Source: Conidiobolus incongruus B7586 | Taxonomy: Eukaryota > Entomophthoromycota > Entomophthoromycetes > Entomophthorales > Conidiobolaceae | NCBI GenBank assembly: GCA_000697335.1 | Contig: JNEM01015561.1 | Location: 1-40,870 of the forward strand | Length of the DNA stretch: 40,870 bases | Reading direction: 5' to 3' | Shown: piece by piece, positions 1-10,544 of the stretch | Layout of the letters: every line of letters begins with the position of its first letter | Position numbering within the stretch: the first letter of the stretch is position 1 | Translations under genes and position numbers: made by a program | Notes under the pieces: model-generated | Told to the model about the DNA's origin: nothing | What the model saw: only the letters and a program-made list of their open reading frames with translations | Database searches by the model: none

Positions 1-439
1 CTAACCTTAATCTAATTGAACACCTTTGGGATCAGTTAAAAAAAGCTATTAAAGCTTTCCCCCCAGCAAAAAATTTAGATCAACTTTGGGAATATGTTCA
101 AGAAGCATAGAACAAGATTAACCCTTCCCAGTGTAAGAAGTTAGTTGATTCTATGCCCCACAGACTTAAAGAAGTTAGAAAAGCTAAAGGTGGATACACT
201 AGGTTTTAATTTTTTTTTATCACCAAAAACCTGCAAATTTATGACTCACCTTAGGTAAAATTTAAGGGTTTATATTTTAGCCAATTAATAGCTAAATATC
301 CTCATTTAATGATATATATAACTAATAAATATAATAGATTTTAATTATTTAATTTTGGTTTATTTTATTAAATATTAATCAAGTTATTAGTAAAAATATA
401 GGTGTTTTTGATTTTATGACTCACTTTTGCAGGTCAGTG
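1..439 (+). mobile_element. Right end of a Tc1/mariner-like DNA transposon
   Basis: Reading from base 3, the DNA encodes the C-terminal part of a Tc1-type transposase: NLNLIEHLWDQL (the Glu of the DDE triad lies in the IEHLW block), then LWEYVQEA, KLVDSMPHRLKEV and the family-typical end KAKGGYTRF, with a TAA at 207-209. An in-frame TAG at 108-110 stands where Tc1 proteins usually have Trp, so this copy is dead. Past the ORF, a motif TTTATGACTCAC occurs at 238-249 and again at 413-424. The element then ends ...GCAGGTCAGTG followed by TA (440-441), which fits the CAGT-type tip and TA target site of Tc1 elements. The left part lies outside the window. Confidence 0.85.
238..439. repeat. Terminal repeat region of the Tc1-like element with two internal direct repeats
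   Basis: Two copies of TTTATGACTCAC (238-249 and 413-424) lie 175 bp apart between the transposase stop and the transposon tip. CCTGCAAA (230-237) is also the reverse complement of TTTGCAGG (426-433). This resembles the IR/DR layout of some Tc1-like elements, in which each terminal inverted repeat carries an inner and an outer transposase-binding repeat. The left terminus is not in the window, so the inverted-repeat half cannot be confirmed. Confidence 0.5.
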
Positions 440-441
440 TA

Positions 442-1686
442 TTAATATATTAAATATTTGAAATTATTATTTAATTTAAATATAGATAATTTAAATAATA
501 AATTTTTAAAAGTCAATTTTTTAATAAAATAATATTAAATATTTATATATATTATAAAATTATATATTCTCTTATTCATTATATATATAAACTATAAAAA
601 TTAATAATATATTTGAAAGGTCATTATTAAAAAATTTATCTATTTTTTTAATATTAATAATTTTTTAATATTAATTTAATTTATATATATCAAAATTTAA
701 TAATTTAAAAAATAGTCAAAATAATTCAAAACTATTTTAATTATTATATAAAGATAAAAATTTTAAATATTATTATATAATATATAATAATGATATATAA
801 CCAAAAAAATAAATCTGATATTATAATTTGATTTTTTTAAATAAAGATAATAATTTATTTAAAAATTAATTTATATTAAATTTTATAAATCATTCAAAAG
901 TTATAATATATCATATTAATATATTGTAATACAAAAATAAATTAATAAAAGTGTATATTATATTGTTTATAATACTGTTATAATAAAATAAATTTAATAT
1001 TTTTATTTCAAAAATAATATAAGGTTATATAATAATATCTTCAAATGGTTAAATTTATTTCAGTAAAAATAATTATTATATGAATATCAATTATGAAAAT
1101 TTAACTAGGAATTATATAGTTTGGATATATAATAAACATTTTGATTATTAATATTGATACTCTTTATTATAAGGAAAATAGATTTTATTTTGGATAAAAT
1201 AGAAATATAATATAATATTTATCATCAATCCATATTATATATATTTAGTATTATTATTATTCTATAGATTATCAGTAATGATTATAAATCACTCTTGCTC
1301 AAGTTTTAAGATAATAATATTCAATAAAATTGTCAATAAATAATATTTTAAATTTTATGTATTAATTTTATTTAATATTTTAATACCAATTTATAATTAA
1401 TTTCAATTTTTATATTGAAAAATTTAGATTTTAACAACGAAATATGCTAATGGTTAAAAAAATAATCACTTTTAAGAACATCACATTCAATAGTTATTTA
1501 TCTTTATATTTGAATTCAGTTCAATTTAATAAATATCGATTTTTAAATTTGTAAAAAATTATCATTGTAATTAAAACTGAATTAGTGGAATGAATTAGAA
1601 AAAATAATTAATTAAAATTATTAAAGATAAATTTTACTAAACACTGAAAATTTTGCAAAAATTCGATGAATTATAAAACCAAAAGT
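442..1686. other. AT-rich spacer between transposon and RQC2
   Basis: About 1.2 kb of very AT-rich DNA, mostly runs of A, T and TA. I see no open frame with coding character, no RNA gene and no repeat beyond simple-sequence noise. The last 100-150 bp are presumably the 3' UTR of the minus-strand RQC2 gene. Confidence 0.6.
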
Positions 1687-4600
1687 CTATTCCTTTGACT
1701 TGGCCTTAGCTTTAGCTTTAGCCTTATTATTCTTCTTCATCGCCTCCAAGTTGGGGGCGTTGAGCTTGACCTTGGCCAAAATGGTGTTCAACTGCTCGGT
1801 TTCGGGAACATTCTTAAGTGCTTCCTTCTCAGAAGGTAAGAGTTCCTTGTGCTGTAGGAATACGTCCATGCATTGCTTGGATGCCTTGCCCTTCTTGAGG
1901 CCACCTGGCGTCAATTTGATTTTGTATTTGTACCTGTTGAGCGAGCTGTAGGGTGCAGAGACGGGAATTGCAAAAAGAATATTGTCTTCTTCGGTGGGGT
2001 AGGACACTAGGGAGTCGAATATTGACAGATTTTGGATTTCTTCTTCGTCTAATACTACTACGTTTTCTTCTTCCAATAATTGTCGGACTTCTTCATCTTC
2101 TTCAAGTTTGGATTGTAAATTATCAGTTTTTGGATTGTTGGATTCACTATTATCAGCTAATTCGCTGCCTTGTTGACTTTGATCGTTTTCAGATTTGAGT
2201 TCATCTCTCTCGCGGATCTTGGCGCGACGAGCTTCCATCTCTTCTTTGATACGTCTCTGCTCGGCAAGCTTCTTTGCTTTCTTGCCCTTGGGTTGAGGGC
2301 CTTTAGCAGAGCCTAATAGCTCCATACGCATTTCTCTTTCATCATCAGATTGGTCAGCATACTTCTTTTTGATTTTCTTCAATTTTCCCTTCTTGGCTCT
2401 TGTGGGTTGGTTCTTTTGTTTAGGCTGGTTGCTAGTGGATGGAAGGTGTTTAGAACTTGAAGATGATTTGGGATTCTTTTTGGCTCTCTGAATATCTTGA
2501 GGTTGTGAAGAGCCCAAAAGCTCTTGGATAATCGAGGATTCTTCAACTTCAATAAAATCGAGACCATATTTATCATGCATATTGGACTCTGTATGACCAT
2601 TTGTTTGATCATTCGTGTTGGATCCATCATCTTCGACTTGATCTAAATCACTATCGTTTTCACCAGATTCATCTCCTTCATTGTCTGAAATATCATCAAA
2701 TTTAGAGTCATTTGGCTGTTCATCGTTAGTCTCTTTAGCTTTTGGATCTTTTGGCTTGTCTTCAGTCTCGTCAATAATAGGTTTAGCCTCCTCTTCATCC
2801 AATCGAAGTGAAGCAAGGCGATTCTGAACATGACGAGCGGTAGAAGCTTCGTCAACCAAAAACAGATAAGCAAAGCCATAAACAAGTTGAGATGGAGGTA
2901 AGAAGTTCTTCTTGCCACGAATCATAAAACTACCAGTTGTAAGGTATTCACCTGAAGGAGCAGTTTTGGAAACCTGGTGATCATATACCCACCAAGCACT
3001 AGTGACAATTTTGCTTTCCCAAGCTTTACTATAACAAACGGACATAGTGCCAGCCTGGGAGAGGGTACCAGGAGGGACGGGACCACCACCAGGATTTTTG
3101 ATAATAACTGAAGCAGCACCATGAAGATCAGCATGGACGTACAAATCACCCTTCTTCAAATATCTCTTCACGAGCAACTCATTCTGCTGCATATCCCTAC
3201 CTGAAATAACGAGATATCTTTCCGAAGAAATAAACCAATTAAACTTTTCAAACCAGAAAGGTTTCCTAATCTTGGTAACACCGGTATTGGGTTTATTCTG
3301 CTGCAATTCTTTGAGATCGTGCAAGACTTTCTTTTCAGCGCTCTTAAACGCTTGTTCGGCAACTGCCAAAGTTTTCTCCTTCTTGACTTTAGATTGCTTC
3401 TTCATATCGTAGTATCTACGAGCGTTGGCATATGCTGACAAACTTAAATCAATATCAACATTGACGTATTCTGGCTTGTGTTCAGTATCAGATCTAGAAG
3501 AGTGGGATTCAAAATCATCATCTTCGTCATCATCATCCATATCGTATTGGGCATAAGAATCGCTAACAAATAAAAATTAGTAACTGAAAAACAATAATAA
3601 GATTATTCACTTACGTTAATTGCAAAGTAACCATGTTCAAATGCAGTTTCAAATCCTTAATATAGGAAGCCAAAAAATTCTGCTTGCGCTGCTCATCTTC
3701 AATAGTCCTCTGTATATCTTTCCAATCCTGACCTGATGCAACCATACTGCGTACAATCATCAAAATTTGATCGACCTAATATTACAAATTCAATTAATTA
3801 TTAATTCAAGCATATAAATTACAGAAATAAACTTACAATTTCGAGATTTTCCTCAATCAATTGGGCTTTATACTCATTAGTCTTTTCGGACTGAATCAAA
3901 CCATCAACACGTCCCATCTGTTCCTTTTTAATTGCTTCTAATTTGTTTTTGGCAGCTTCTTCCTATAAAAATTAATAAATTCATTTTGATTATATTATTT
4001 TGAATATTGATTTACTTGAGCTTTAGATCTCATCGTAGCTTTTTGATCTTCAATGACTGAGAAAAAGTAGTCGACAGCTTTGGCAAAGGAGTCATACTCT
4101 TTGTAGTGAGAATTTTTGTGCTGGTTGAATAGCATAGGATGGAATTCATTCAAAATTTCGGATTGTGGTTGTTCGCAGTCTTCAGATTTGGCAGCCTTAT
4201 CATTTAATAGAATGTACCCTTTGGAGGGCTTGGTTCCAAAATCTAATATCAATTGATCTGCTAATGATAACGCTTCTTTTAATTTAGTCAAGTGATCAGA
4301 GCCTTCGCTAATATCTAAATCTGAAAAAACCTTCAAAGAAGGATCAAGACCTACTTCGAGTAAGACGTGCTCAGTCAAAGGAGGACTGAACAAATAAATA
4401 TCGTTGACTACTTTTTTGAGCGTATCCTTTTTATCAGCTTTTGGAGCTGCTTCAATTAATTTGGAAATATCAGCTGCTTCGAAATGTCTCGAAAATGCTG
4501 AAATATCATAAGTATCTTTAACACTCATACTGAAGGGATTGGGCTCAACTTTCACATCCTTCTGATCATTCTTCTTGGATTTATCTTTTTTACTTCCTGA

Positions 4601-5206
4601 AGCTTTCATATCATCTTTCTTGTTATCCTTGCCACCCTTTTTATCATTTTCATTACTCGCAGCTTTAATGGTATTAGGTTTAACCACACGCAAAATAGAC
4701 AAAATAGTAAATTTGTGATCCGTCAAAATAATATTTCCAGAAGCAAAAAATTCGCAAATAATATGATAAGTTCCAGCACCTCCGTCATCCGTACTAAATA
4801 CCAAATCAATAATACGATCCACTCCAATCTGACGTACTGCTGTCAATCTTCTAGCTCTCAAATGTTTTCTAATTTTCAAACTGAAAGGACTAGGAGTAAT
4901 CGATTTTTCTCTACTGAAATCCGTCAAGTGGAACCTGTTACCACTCTCAATAACTAAGTATTCTTTACGGTCAGGCTATTAAACAGAATTAATCATAATA
5001 AACAGAGTTAATTTATATAAGAATTACTTTAGAAAATTTTAATAAGAAAGTTTTCCCTCCCAAATCATAGAAATTTTGTAAACGTAATCCTACAATTCTG
5101 AATTTCTGGTTATTAATAATGCAATTCAATATATATCTATAAATACCTTGAACTAATATCACAAACAGAAGCTCTAATATCAATTGCAGTAAATCTCTGC
5201 TTCATC
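1687..5206 (-). CDS. RQC2: Ribosome quality control complex subunit 2 (Rqc2/Tae2/NEMF)
   Basis: NEMF/Rqc2 binds the peptidyl-tRNA-obstructed 60S ribosome, recruits the E3 ligase Listerin/Ltn1 and directs C-terminal Ala/Thr (CAT) tailing. Exons on the minus strand: 5206-5168, 5105-5028, 4975-4016, 3962-3837, 3775-3615 and 3562-1687, all with GT..AG introns, giving about 1079 residues (human NEMF is of similar size). The NFACT-N domain starts MKQRFTAID, with Asp9, and carries GVDRI with the Asp-Arg pair needed for CAT-tailing in the family. An EQ/KQ-rich coiled coil follows. The NFACT-R domain lies at about 557-677 (FEKFNWFISSERYLVISGRD, YVHADLHGA, GSFMIRGKKN). Then come an acidic/Lys-rich linker and NFACT-C at about 960-1060. 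The exon 1/intron 1 border is uncertain: the better-looking donor leaves a reading-frame problem (see findings). Family assignment is very secure. Confidence 0.93.
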
Positions 5207-6919
5207 TTTTATTATTGTGTTATTTAATCAATTAAATTATATAAATATTTTTTATGAAAGTAAGCAATTGTTATTTATACTTGATGATTACTAATTCTAA
5301 TTGAAGAGTTATTCTATGCTTATGATTTCATCATCCTACTTAACTGTGTTTTGAATTTTTCTAAAATCTTTTCATTCATTGGTTCTCTTAAAGTTTTTAA
5401 ATTTTCACAGGCTGAATTTGTAAATGAGAATTCAGAGTATCCAAAATTGGTATTAGTGAGAATTGGAATACATTTCAAGTAATTTGATTCAAAATTTTTA
5501 AAATTTCTAAATTGAAGATTTGGAATGATTGTTAATAGTTTCCTTTTTAACTATAAAATATATCATTTGATATATAATTTTTAGTTGAAAATATCTTAAA
5601 TATAAAGTATTCAAAAATTGGTTAATCTTTTATATTATTACTGTTAATCCAAAATACAATTATATTATCATTGGAATGATTAGGACTTGTTTTCAATGAT
5701 ATGATTTATTGATTAACATGTATAAAATTTCTTATGAAAATATTAAATATTAAATTCATATTTCTATGATATTCTTTATAAAATGTAACCTATACATATT
5801 TGAAATTCATATTTTTCAGCAGTCATTTATCAAAAAATTATCCAAGGGTTAAATTTTAATGTCTATTAAACTTGCGCAATATTGATTTACAAGTATATTT
5901 TAATAAAAATAATCACAGTTATTAATACATTAAATAAATTCACTATAAAGGAATCGATTCCAAATATAATGTTTAATATACTTAGGTTAAGAAATTACTA
6001 TTTAATATCAATTCTTTATATAACTTCAGAATTTATATTGATAACTAATTTTTACCCAGAACTATTTTTAGTTATTTTGGTCATTTTTCAAATTGTTTGT
6101 TTTAAACTTTGTAATATCAATCTTAATTAATATTGATAATAAATAAAACTTTAATTTTTTTCAGATTAATATTTGATTAATGAATTATTAGTTTAGAATA
6201 AGATCGAATGAATTGCAAATAATTTTCCTATTTAGATAATGCATGCTCGATCTAAAACTTTATAGTGAATTAATCAATATAATGATATTTATTTTTCGCC
6301 TTCATACCTATAACATTTTAATAGCCATTTGGTTTCTTTCTCAACTCCAACTTAAATATTATCAATTTATTATATATAATGCATTTAACTATGAATGAAA
6401 CTATTTTCTCGTTCCAAGGATTATATACATATTCTTAAATACAAATATTCTAAAAAAATATATAAATTTACATCTTATTCAATATATTTACTACCATTCT
6501 ATATTTATTAAATTTAAAATTGCGCATTAATTGCCTATGAAAAAGTATTTGATTTATTAATAGATTATGATATTTTGCAGGGATTAAACGATGATAAGCC
6601 TCAATTCTCATTTAACTCATTCTATTAGAACTTTCGCAAATAATCAACACAAGAAAAAAAATGCCAAGTAAGTAATTTTATAAAAACTTTCAAACAATTT
6701 TAAAACCCTCGAATTCTTCACAAATATTAATTACATTCCGTATAAGGTACTGAAAAACACATTGTAAAGAATTTTAGAAAATTTTAAGTTTCAAGTGTTT
6801 TCTAACATCTATAATTTGACAATCACAAAGTTTCACAATTTTTCAAGTAAGTTATAAAATAGCTGATGTTGTGTTTATGTAACCTGATTTGATTATTTTT
6901 TATTTTTATTTTTTATATT
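5207..6919. other. Intergenic region upstream of RQC2 and of the small secreted protein
   Basis: About 1.7 kb holding the RQC2 promoter side and a weak minus-strand coding-like segment (separate entry, 5320-5550). At 6582-6666 an exon-like stretch begins after TTTTGCAG and ends at the donor-like GTAAGT. A second such stretch lies at about 6776-6849, between TTTTAG and another GTAAGT. These could be 5' untranslated exons of the 6920 gene, but no acceptor clearly joins them to its ATG. An 82-codon hydrophobic open frame at 5882-6130 looks like AT-rich chance. Confidence 0.4.
5320..5550 (-). pseudogene. Unidentified coding-like segment, possible last exon of a small or broken gene
   Basis: A 76-codon open frame ends with TAA at 5322-5320 and begins directly after an acceptor-like TTTTATAG. 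Visible pieces are LKRKLLTIIPNLQFRNF, FGYSEFSFTNSACENLK and EKILEKFKTQLSRMMKS. A frame this long is unlikely by chance in such AT-rich DNA, and its composition is protein-like. A short upstream stretch, TSPNHSNDNII followed by GTATTT (about 5670-5710), could be a preceding exon in phase 0, but it runs into a stop further up and no start codon is found. I do not recognise the family. It may be a terminal exon, a relic, or chance. Confidence 0.3.
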
Positions 6920-7270
6920 ATGATTAGATTTTTTTCTTTGATAATTTTGATGAATTTAATGAATCCTATATTCTCAAAACCCAAGCCTGATTTGCTTGGT
7001 TTAATATTGAATGATCCTGAGCCTTCGGAGGAAGATAAGAAAAAGGAGAATGATATGATGTCTAGACCTATTATCATCAATATCTCAGACAAAGCTGAGA
7101 CCCATCAACATGAGCCATCCATGCCAATGGGACCACCACCACCACCCAAATACTATCCACAGCCATATCAACTTCACTATAACTACCACAAGCCTAAAGA
7201 ATACCAGGACAATTATGGCTACAATAGACCATATGAAGAAATTCAAAATGAAAACCAAGGCTATTATTAA
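6920..7270 (+). CDS. Small secreted Pro/Tyr-rich protein, function unknown
   Basis: A 116-residue frame starting with a likely signal peptide (MIRFFSLIILMNLMNPIFS, cleavage near residue 19). A charged segment follows (EPSEEDKKKENDMMSRP), then a His/Met/Pro-rich stretch with a run of five prolines (PMGPPPPPKYYPQPYQ). The tail is rich in Tyr, Asn, Gln and Pro (NYHKPKEYQDNYGYNRPY) and ends in GYY. It has no cysteines, so it is not a classical disulfide-rich effector. Codon use and base composition stand out from the AT-rich surroundings, which supports real coding. The fully antisense 63-codon frame is a shadow of the Pro codons. A role at the cell surface or wall is only an inference from secretion and composition. 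Confidence 0.6.
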   Translation: MIRFFSLIILMNLMNPIFSKPKPDLLGLILNDPEPSEEDKKKENDMMSRPIIINISDKAETHQHEPSMPMGPPPPPKYYPQPYQLHYNYHKPKEYQDNYGYNRPYEEIQNENQGYY

Positions 7271-7876
7271 CAACACCTTACCAATACTTGATAATAATCA
7301 TACCAATTTCTAATGACAAATAGTAATTATTCAGTTAAAAACTTAACTAGAATAAAATTAAAAAAATCCATATTTTACTATTTGATATAGTTCTAAATTG
7401 ATTCTTTACTAGCACTCAAGCATTATAATTTTTTGAGTTCTTTTTAAGTTAGTGAATATATTCGATCGTATTCAAATCGAGTTAATAGCATTCAAAACTA
7501 TCCACAATATTCAATAACTCGAATTATATGGAAGAAAATATAGCGTTAGTAAATAATTGGAGTGACATTGGAGTAAAAAATTTGATTAATTTGATACTAG
7601 AAAACAAGATTTGTCATTTGTTCCCCAGTATTATTCATTAGTTTTGGGTTATTAACAAGTTTTAAGCATTTCAAATAATTATTTTTATTATTATTATTTT
7701 TTCCACATTTTTATAAAAATTTTAAAGTTAAATTGAATATCTGGTAATGATATTAATAGTTTAAGGTTAGGTAAGGGGGAGTATATCTCTATTTTTTACT
7801 AATCATACCTCCTTATCATTGTGAGCTTATCCAAATCGAAATAATTAGTGTGTATTTAAACCGAGTACTCAATAAT

Positions 7877-8244
7877 TGATTGGTTAAGAACCTGATTTCA
7901 GATTGAGTTTTCCTTTTGGTTGGCTGATTAGCTGAAACTTACACTATAATTTAGAATAATTGGTCAGTGAATTTATAATGTAATAATAGCGTAAACTGAC
8001 AAATTGACTGAATTCCTGATTTATTTGCTTACCCCATTACTTTCCAAATCAATACTCACAATAAAAGTTAAATTTATCGCTGGGAGATTTGACTCCTTTG
8101 AGTGAATGGACAAAATCAGTTTTAGCTCGAAATGAGGTTTAAACTTTGATGAACTTTAAAATGATTAAATACCTGATTGGTTAGTTTTGCAGGGATAATT
8201 CATCAGAGATTGATCTGAGCAATTAATCGCTAGCTGATTGGTTA
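7877..8244 (-). promoter_or_regulatory. Three inverted CCAAT boxes (TGATTGGTTA)
   Basis: Exact copies of TGATTGGTTA lie at 7877-7886, 8174-8183 and 8235-8244. Each is a full match to the reverse of the NF-Y/HAP consensus (YSATTGGYY). They sit 400-770 bp upstream of the bHLH start codon. The repeats are seen directly; control of this gene by a CCAAT-binding complex is inference. Confidence 0.4.
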
Positions 8245-8535
8245 ATTCCGCCCAATTTCGAGTGAAATTGGAAATATGACATGTTTGGACAAATTTAAAC
8301 ATTAAGCATATGAAGAAGGTATGAGTAAAGCCTAAATTGGTAAGGATGAGGACCATGAGGGGGAGACGATATTATCCCCAGTCCCCACTCAGAACTTCCC
8401 TTGTTAGGTGTTGCGTGCTATTGCACAAATGATGAAAATGACTTGAATCAAAGTCAACGTTGTAAGCATCTATTTTAGGCTAACCACCCTCTACCCCAGG
8501 GTTCATTCGCTCCACATACCATTCCGATTGTATTT

Positions 8536-8545
8536 TATATAAATA
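8536..8545 (+). promoter_or_regulatory. TATA box of the bHLH gene
   Basis: TATATAAATA lies about 100 bp before the ATG at 8648, in a locally less AT-rich stretch, so it is less likely to be chance than elsewhere in this window. Confidence 0.5.
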
Positions 8546-8647
8546 CAGCAGCGTGCGTAAAGCAAAAGTATCATCAAATTTAGAAATTTATAGACTTTCA
8601 TTTATATAGAATTACTCTTCTCTTCTTTTTAAAACTATTTTATCATA

Positions 8648-9406
8648 ATGCAATCCATCCAACCTACCATCGATCTTTCTTCTACTCAAACACCCGGACT
8701 CACTGCTGATTCCCTCAACCACTTCAACATGAGCACCTCCATCAACCCCTCTATAATGATGCCTATAATTGATGATCAAAAGAGCTCCATATTTGGATCC
8801 AGCTCCCCTTCTCAAACTGAAGTTATGTCTCAAAGTCATAACTTTATGAACTATGTTGATTTAAGTTTCGATCCAATGAATGTTCAACATGATTTATTGA
8901 AGACAGCACCTCCCATGTTTGTTACTCCCACAGTAGATTTATCAGATATTCCCAATCTTCCACCCTTACCAGAGCAATTCTGCACTGAATTTCACCAATA
9001 TAACAAACAAACTTACGAACAGCAGACTGGCTCACCTCGCAAAAGAACAAGGGCTCCACAAAATAGTGAAGGTGACGAAAACGGCGAAGATGCTGCTGAA
9101 GCACAAGCTAACTCAGCTGAAATTCGCAGACAAATTCACATTCAATCTGAGCAAAAGAGACGCGCTCAAATTAAAGATGGCTTTGAAGAACTCAGAAAGC
9201 AATTACCCAATTGCAACAACAAGCAAATTAGCAAAGCCGCTATTTTACACAAAACAGTTGCTCACCTTCACCATTTGAAAGGAACGCAGGTGGTATTGTT
9301 GACCGAAATTGAAAGGCTCAGAATGGAAAACGAGCAGCTTAAACGTATTCAAGAATTGTTATATCCCAAGCAAGCTATGAATAACGTTTATGCAATTGGC
9401 ATCTAA
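8648..9406 (+). CDS. bHLH-leucine zipper transcription factor, Mlx/Max-like (class B)
   Basis: Single-exon gene of 252 residues. The N-terminal 120 residues are Ser/Thr/Pro/Met-rich and without a known domain. A basic patch (SPRKRTRAP, near 130) may be a nuclear signal, followed by an acidic stretch. The bHLH starts near 160 with RRQIHIQSEQKRRAQI: His164, Glu168 and Arg172 occupy the class B positions that read CACGTG E-boxes. After the loop, KQISKAAILHKTVAHLHHL is helix 2, continued by a short zipper (LLTEIERLRMENEQLKRIQELL). The pattern HxQxEQKRRxxIKxGFxxL and SKAxILxKT resembles animal Mlx/Mondo and related fungal factors. No C-terminal dimerisation domain of Mlx is present; the protein stops soon after the zipper. 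The target genes cannot be told from this window. Confidence 0.85.
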   Translation: MQSIQPTIDLSSTQTPGLTADSLNHFNMSTSINPSIMMPIIDDQKSSIFGSSSPSQTEVMSQSHNFMNYVDLSFDPMNVQHDLLKTAPPMFVTPTVDLSDIPNLPPLPEQFCTEFHQYNKQTYEQQTGSPRKRTRAPQNSEGDENGEDAAEAQANSAEIRRQIHIQSEQKRRAQIKDGFEELRKQLPNCNNKQISKAAILHKTVAHLHHLKGTQVVLLTEIERLRMENEQLKRIQELLYPKQAMNNVYAIGI

Positions 9407-10544
9407 CGCTCCCCAACCTCGAATCCATTCCCCACCTTCCACCTAACGTTTTTAACTATAATTAATCTTTCCAAAACCCAGCTCAATTTCGATCTTAACA
9501 TCCTTCCTTCATTTAAAGTTTTTATTCCATCGATTTCCTTCCATGTATACTTTCCATCCCAAAGTTTTTAAATAATAAATCATATTGGCAATTCATTCTT
9601 TTGAAATTCTAGTTTTTTTTGATTTCATATTTTATTTCTGAGTTTGAATTTATGTTAAATTTTAATTTAATTTAGGTCAAATGTTAAATTATCAACTTTT
9701 TTAGGTTAAATATTAAATTTAAATTACTAGATTCTAGTATTAATAAATATAATAGTTTAATATTAAGCGTTTTTTTATTCTAACTACTTGCTAATTGTAG
9801 AAACTTTATAATGTTCACTAAGCAATAATATCGTATTAAGTTTCAGTTTCTAGAAGAGAGCTTAATTTTTTAATTTAAAATTTGCAATGATTTTCAATAT
9901 ATATGGAGGAGCAAATTAAATCATTTAAAATCTATATAAAAATGATATTCATTTTATATGCCGTTTCGATTTGATGGAAATCATATATTTTTTTCTTTTC
10001 GGATCTTGTCCTGAGTCCAATATATTCATTTTGACTGAAAGTTCACCTCACGTTCACACTTTTTTATCCATCTCTTCTCTGAAATTCAATTTGAAATGAT
10101 GGTTTAAAATTTTTAATATGAGTAACTAATTTTATATATTTAAAAATTATGAATAAGTAAATTATTTAGTTATTACAGTTTCAAAATATTTAATGTTATC
10201 AAACACGATTTAATACTTATTTGAATATGATTGGTAGAAAAAAATATATATGATTTTTATTTTTATCAAACAACTTATCTACTATTTGATTATCCAATCA
10301 GGTATGTCCAACGCTAATTCGACCAAACAATAATCCCATGAATTTCAATTCATTTTAAAAAATTTAAACAGTATTCAGTTGCGTCACATTATTCATTTTA
10401 AGATTTATCCAATCTAAGCATAATAATAATAACAATAATAATAATAATAATTACTCAATAATATATATAACTACTCGTTGATTAGTTAATAACCTTTCAT
10501 CGTATCAATACATAATTAACTATTAAATCAACGATTTATTTACA
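9407..10544. other. Spacer between the bHLH gene and OST1
   Basis: Starts with the pyrimidine-rich 3' UTR of the bHLH gene (a likely poly(A) signal, AATAAA-like, near 9571). It continues as AT-rich DNA and ends with the OST1 upstream region, which contains a TAA-type microsatellite. No open frame of note. Confidence 0.5.
10421..10452. repeat. (TAA)n microsatellite upstream of OST1
   Basis: About ten ATA/TAA/CAA-type triplets in a row, about 95-125 bp before the OST1 ATG. Simple sequence with one interrupting AAC unit. Confidence 0.7.

Larger units (their letters stand above)
7271..8647. other. Long upstream region of the bHLH gene
   Basis: About 1.4 kb between the small secreted protein and the bHLH factor. 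The part from about 7740 to 8560 is less AT-rich than the other spacers and contains three exact copies of TGATTGGTTA (separate entry) and a TATA box just before the gene. No convincing open frame; the 63-codon minus-strand frame at 8165-8356 lacks coding character. Confidence 0.5.

Noticed and set aside
5882-6130. 82-codon hydrophobic open frame on the plus strand
   Set aside because: Made almost only of Ile, Leu, Phe, Asn, Tyr and Lys, as expected of AT-rich DNA read in a lucky frame; no family motif, and no promoter or context to support it.
7085-7276. 63-codon minus-strand frame rich in Trp, Val and Ile
   Set aside because: Lies fully antisense to the small secreted protein; its WWWWW-like content is just the complement of the proline codons.
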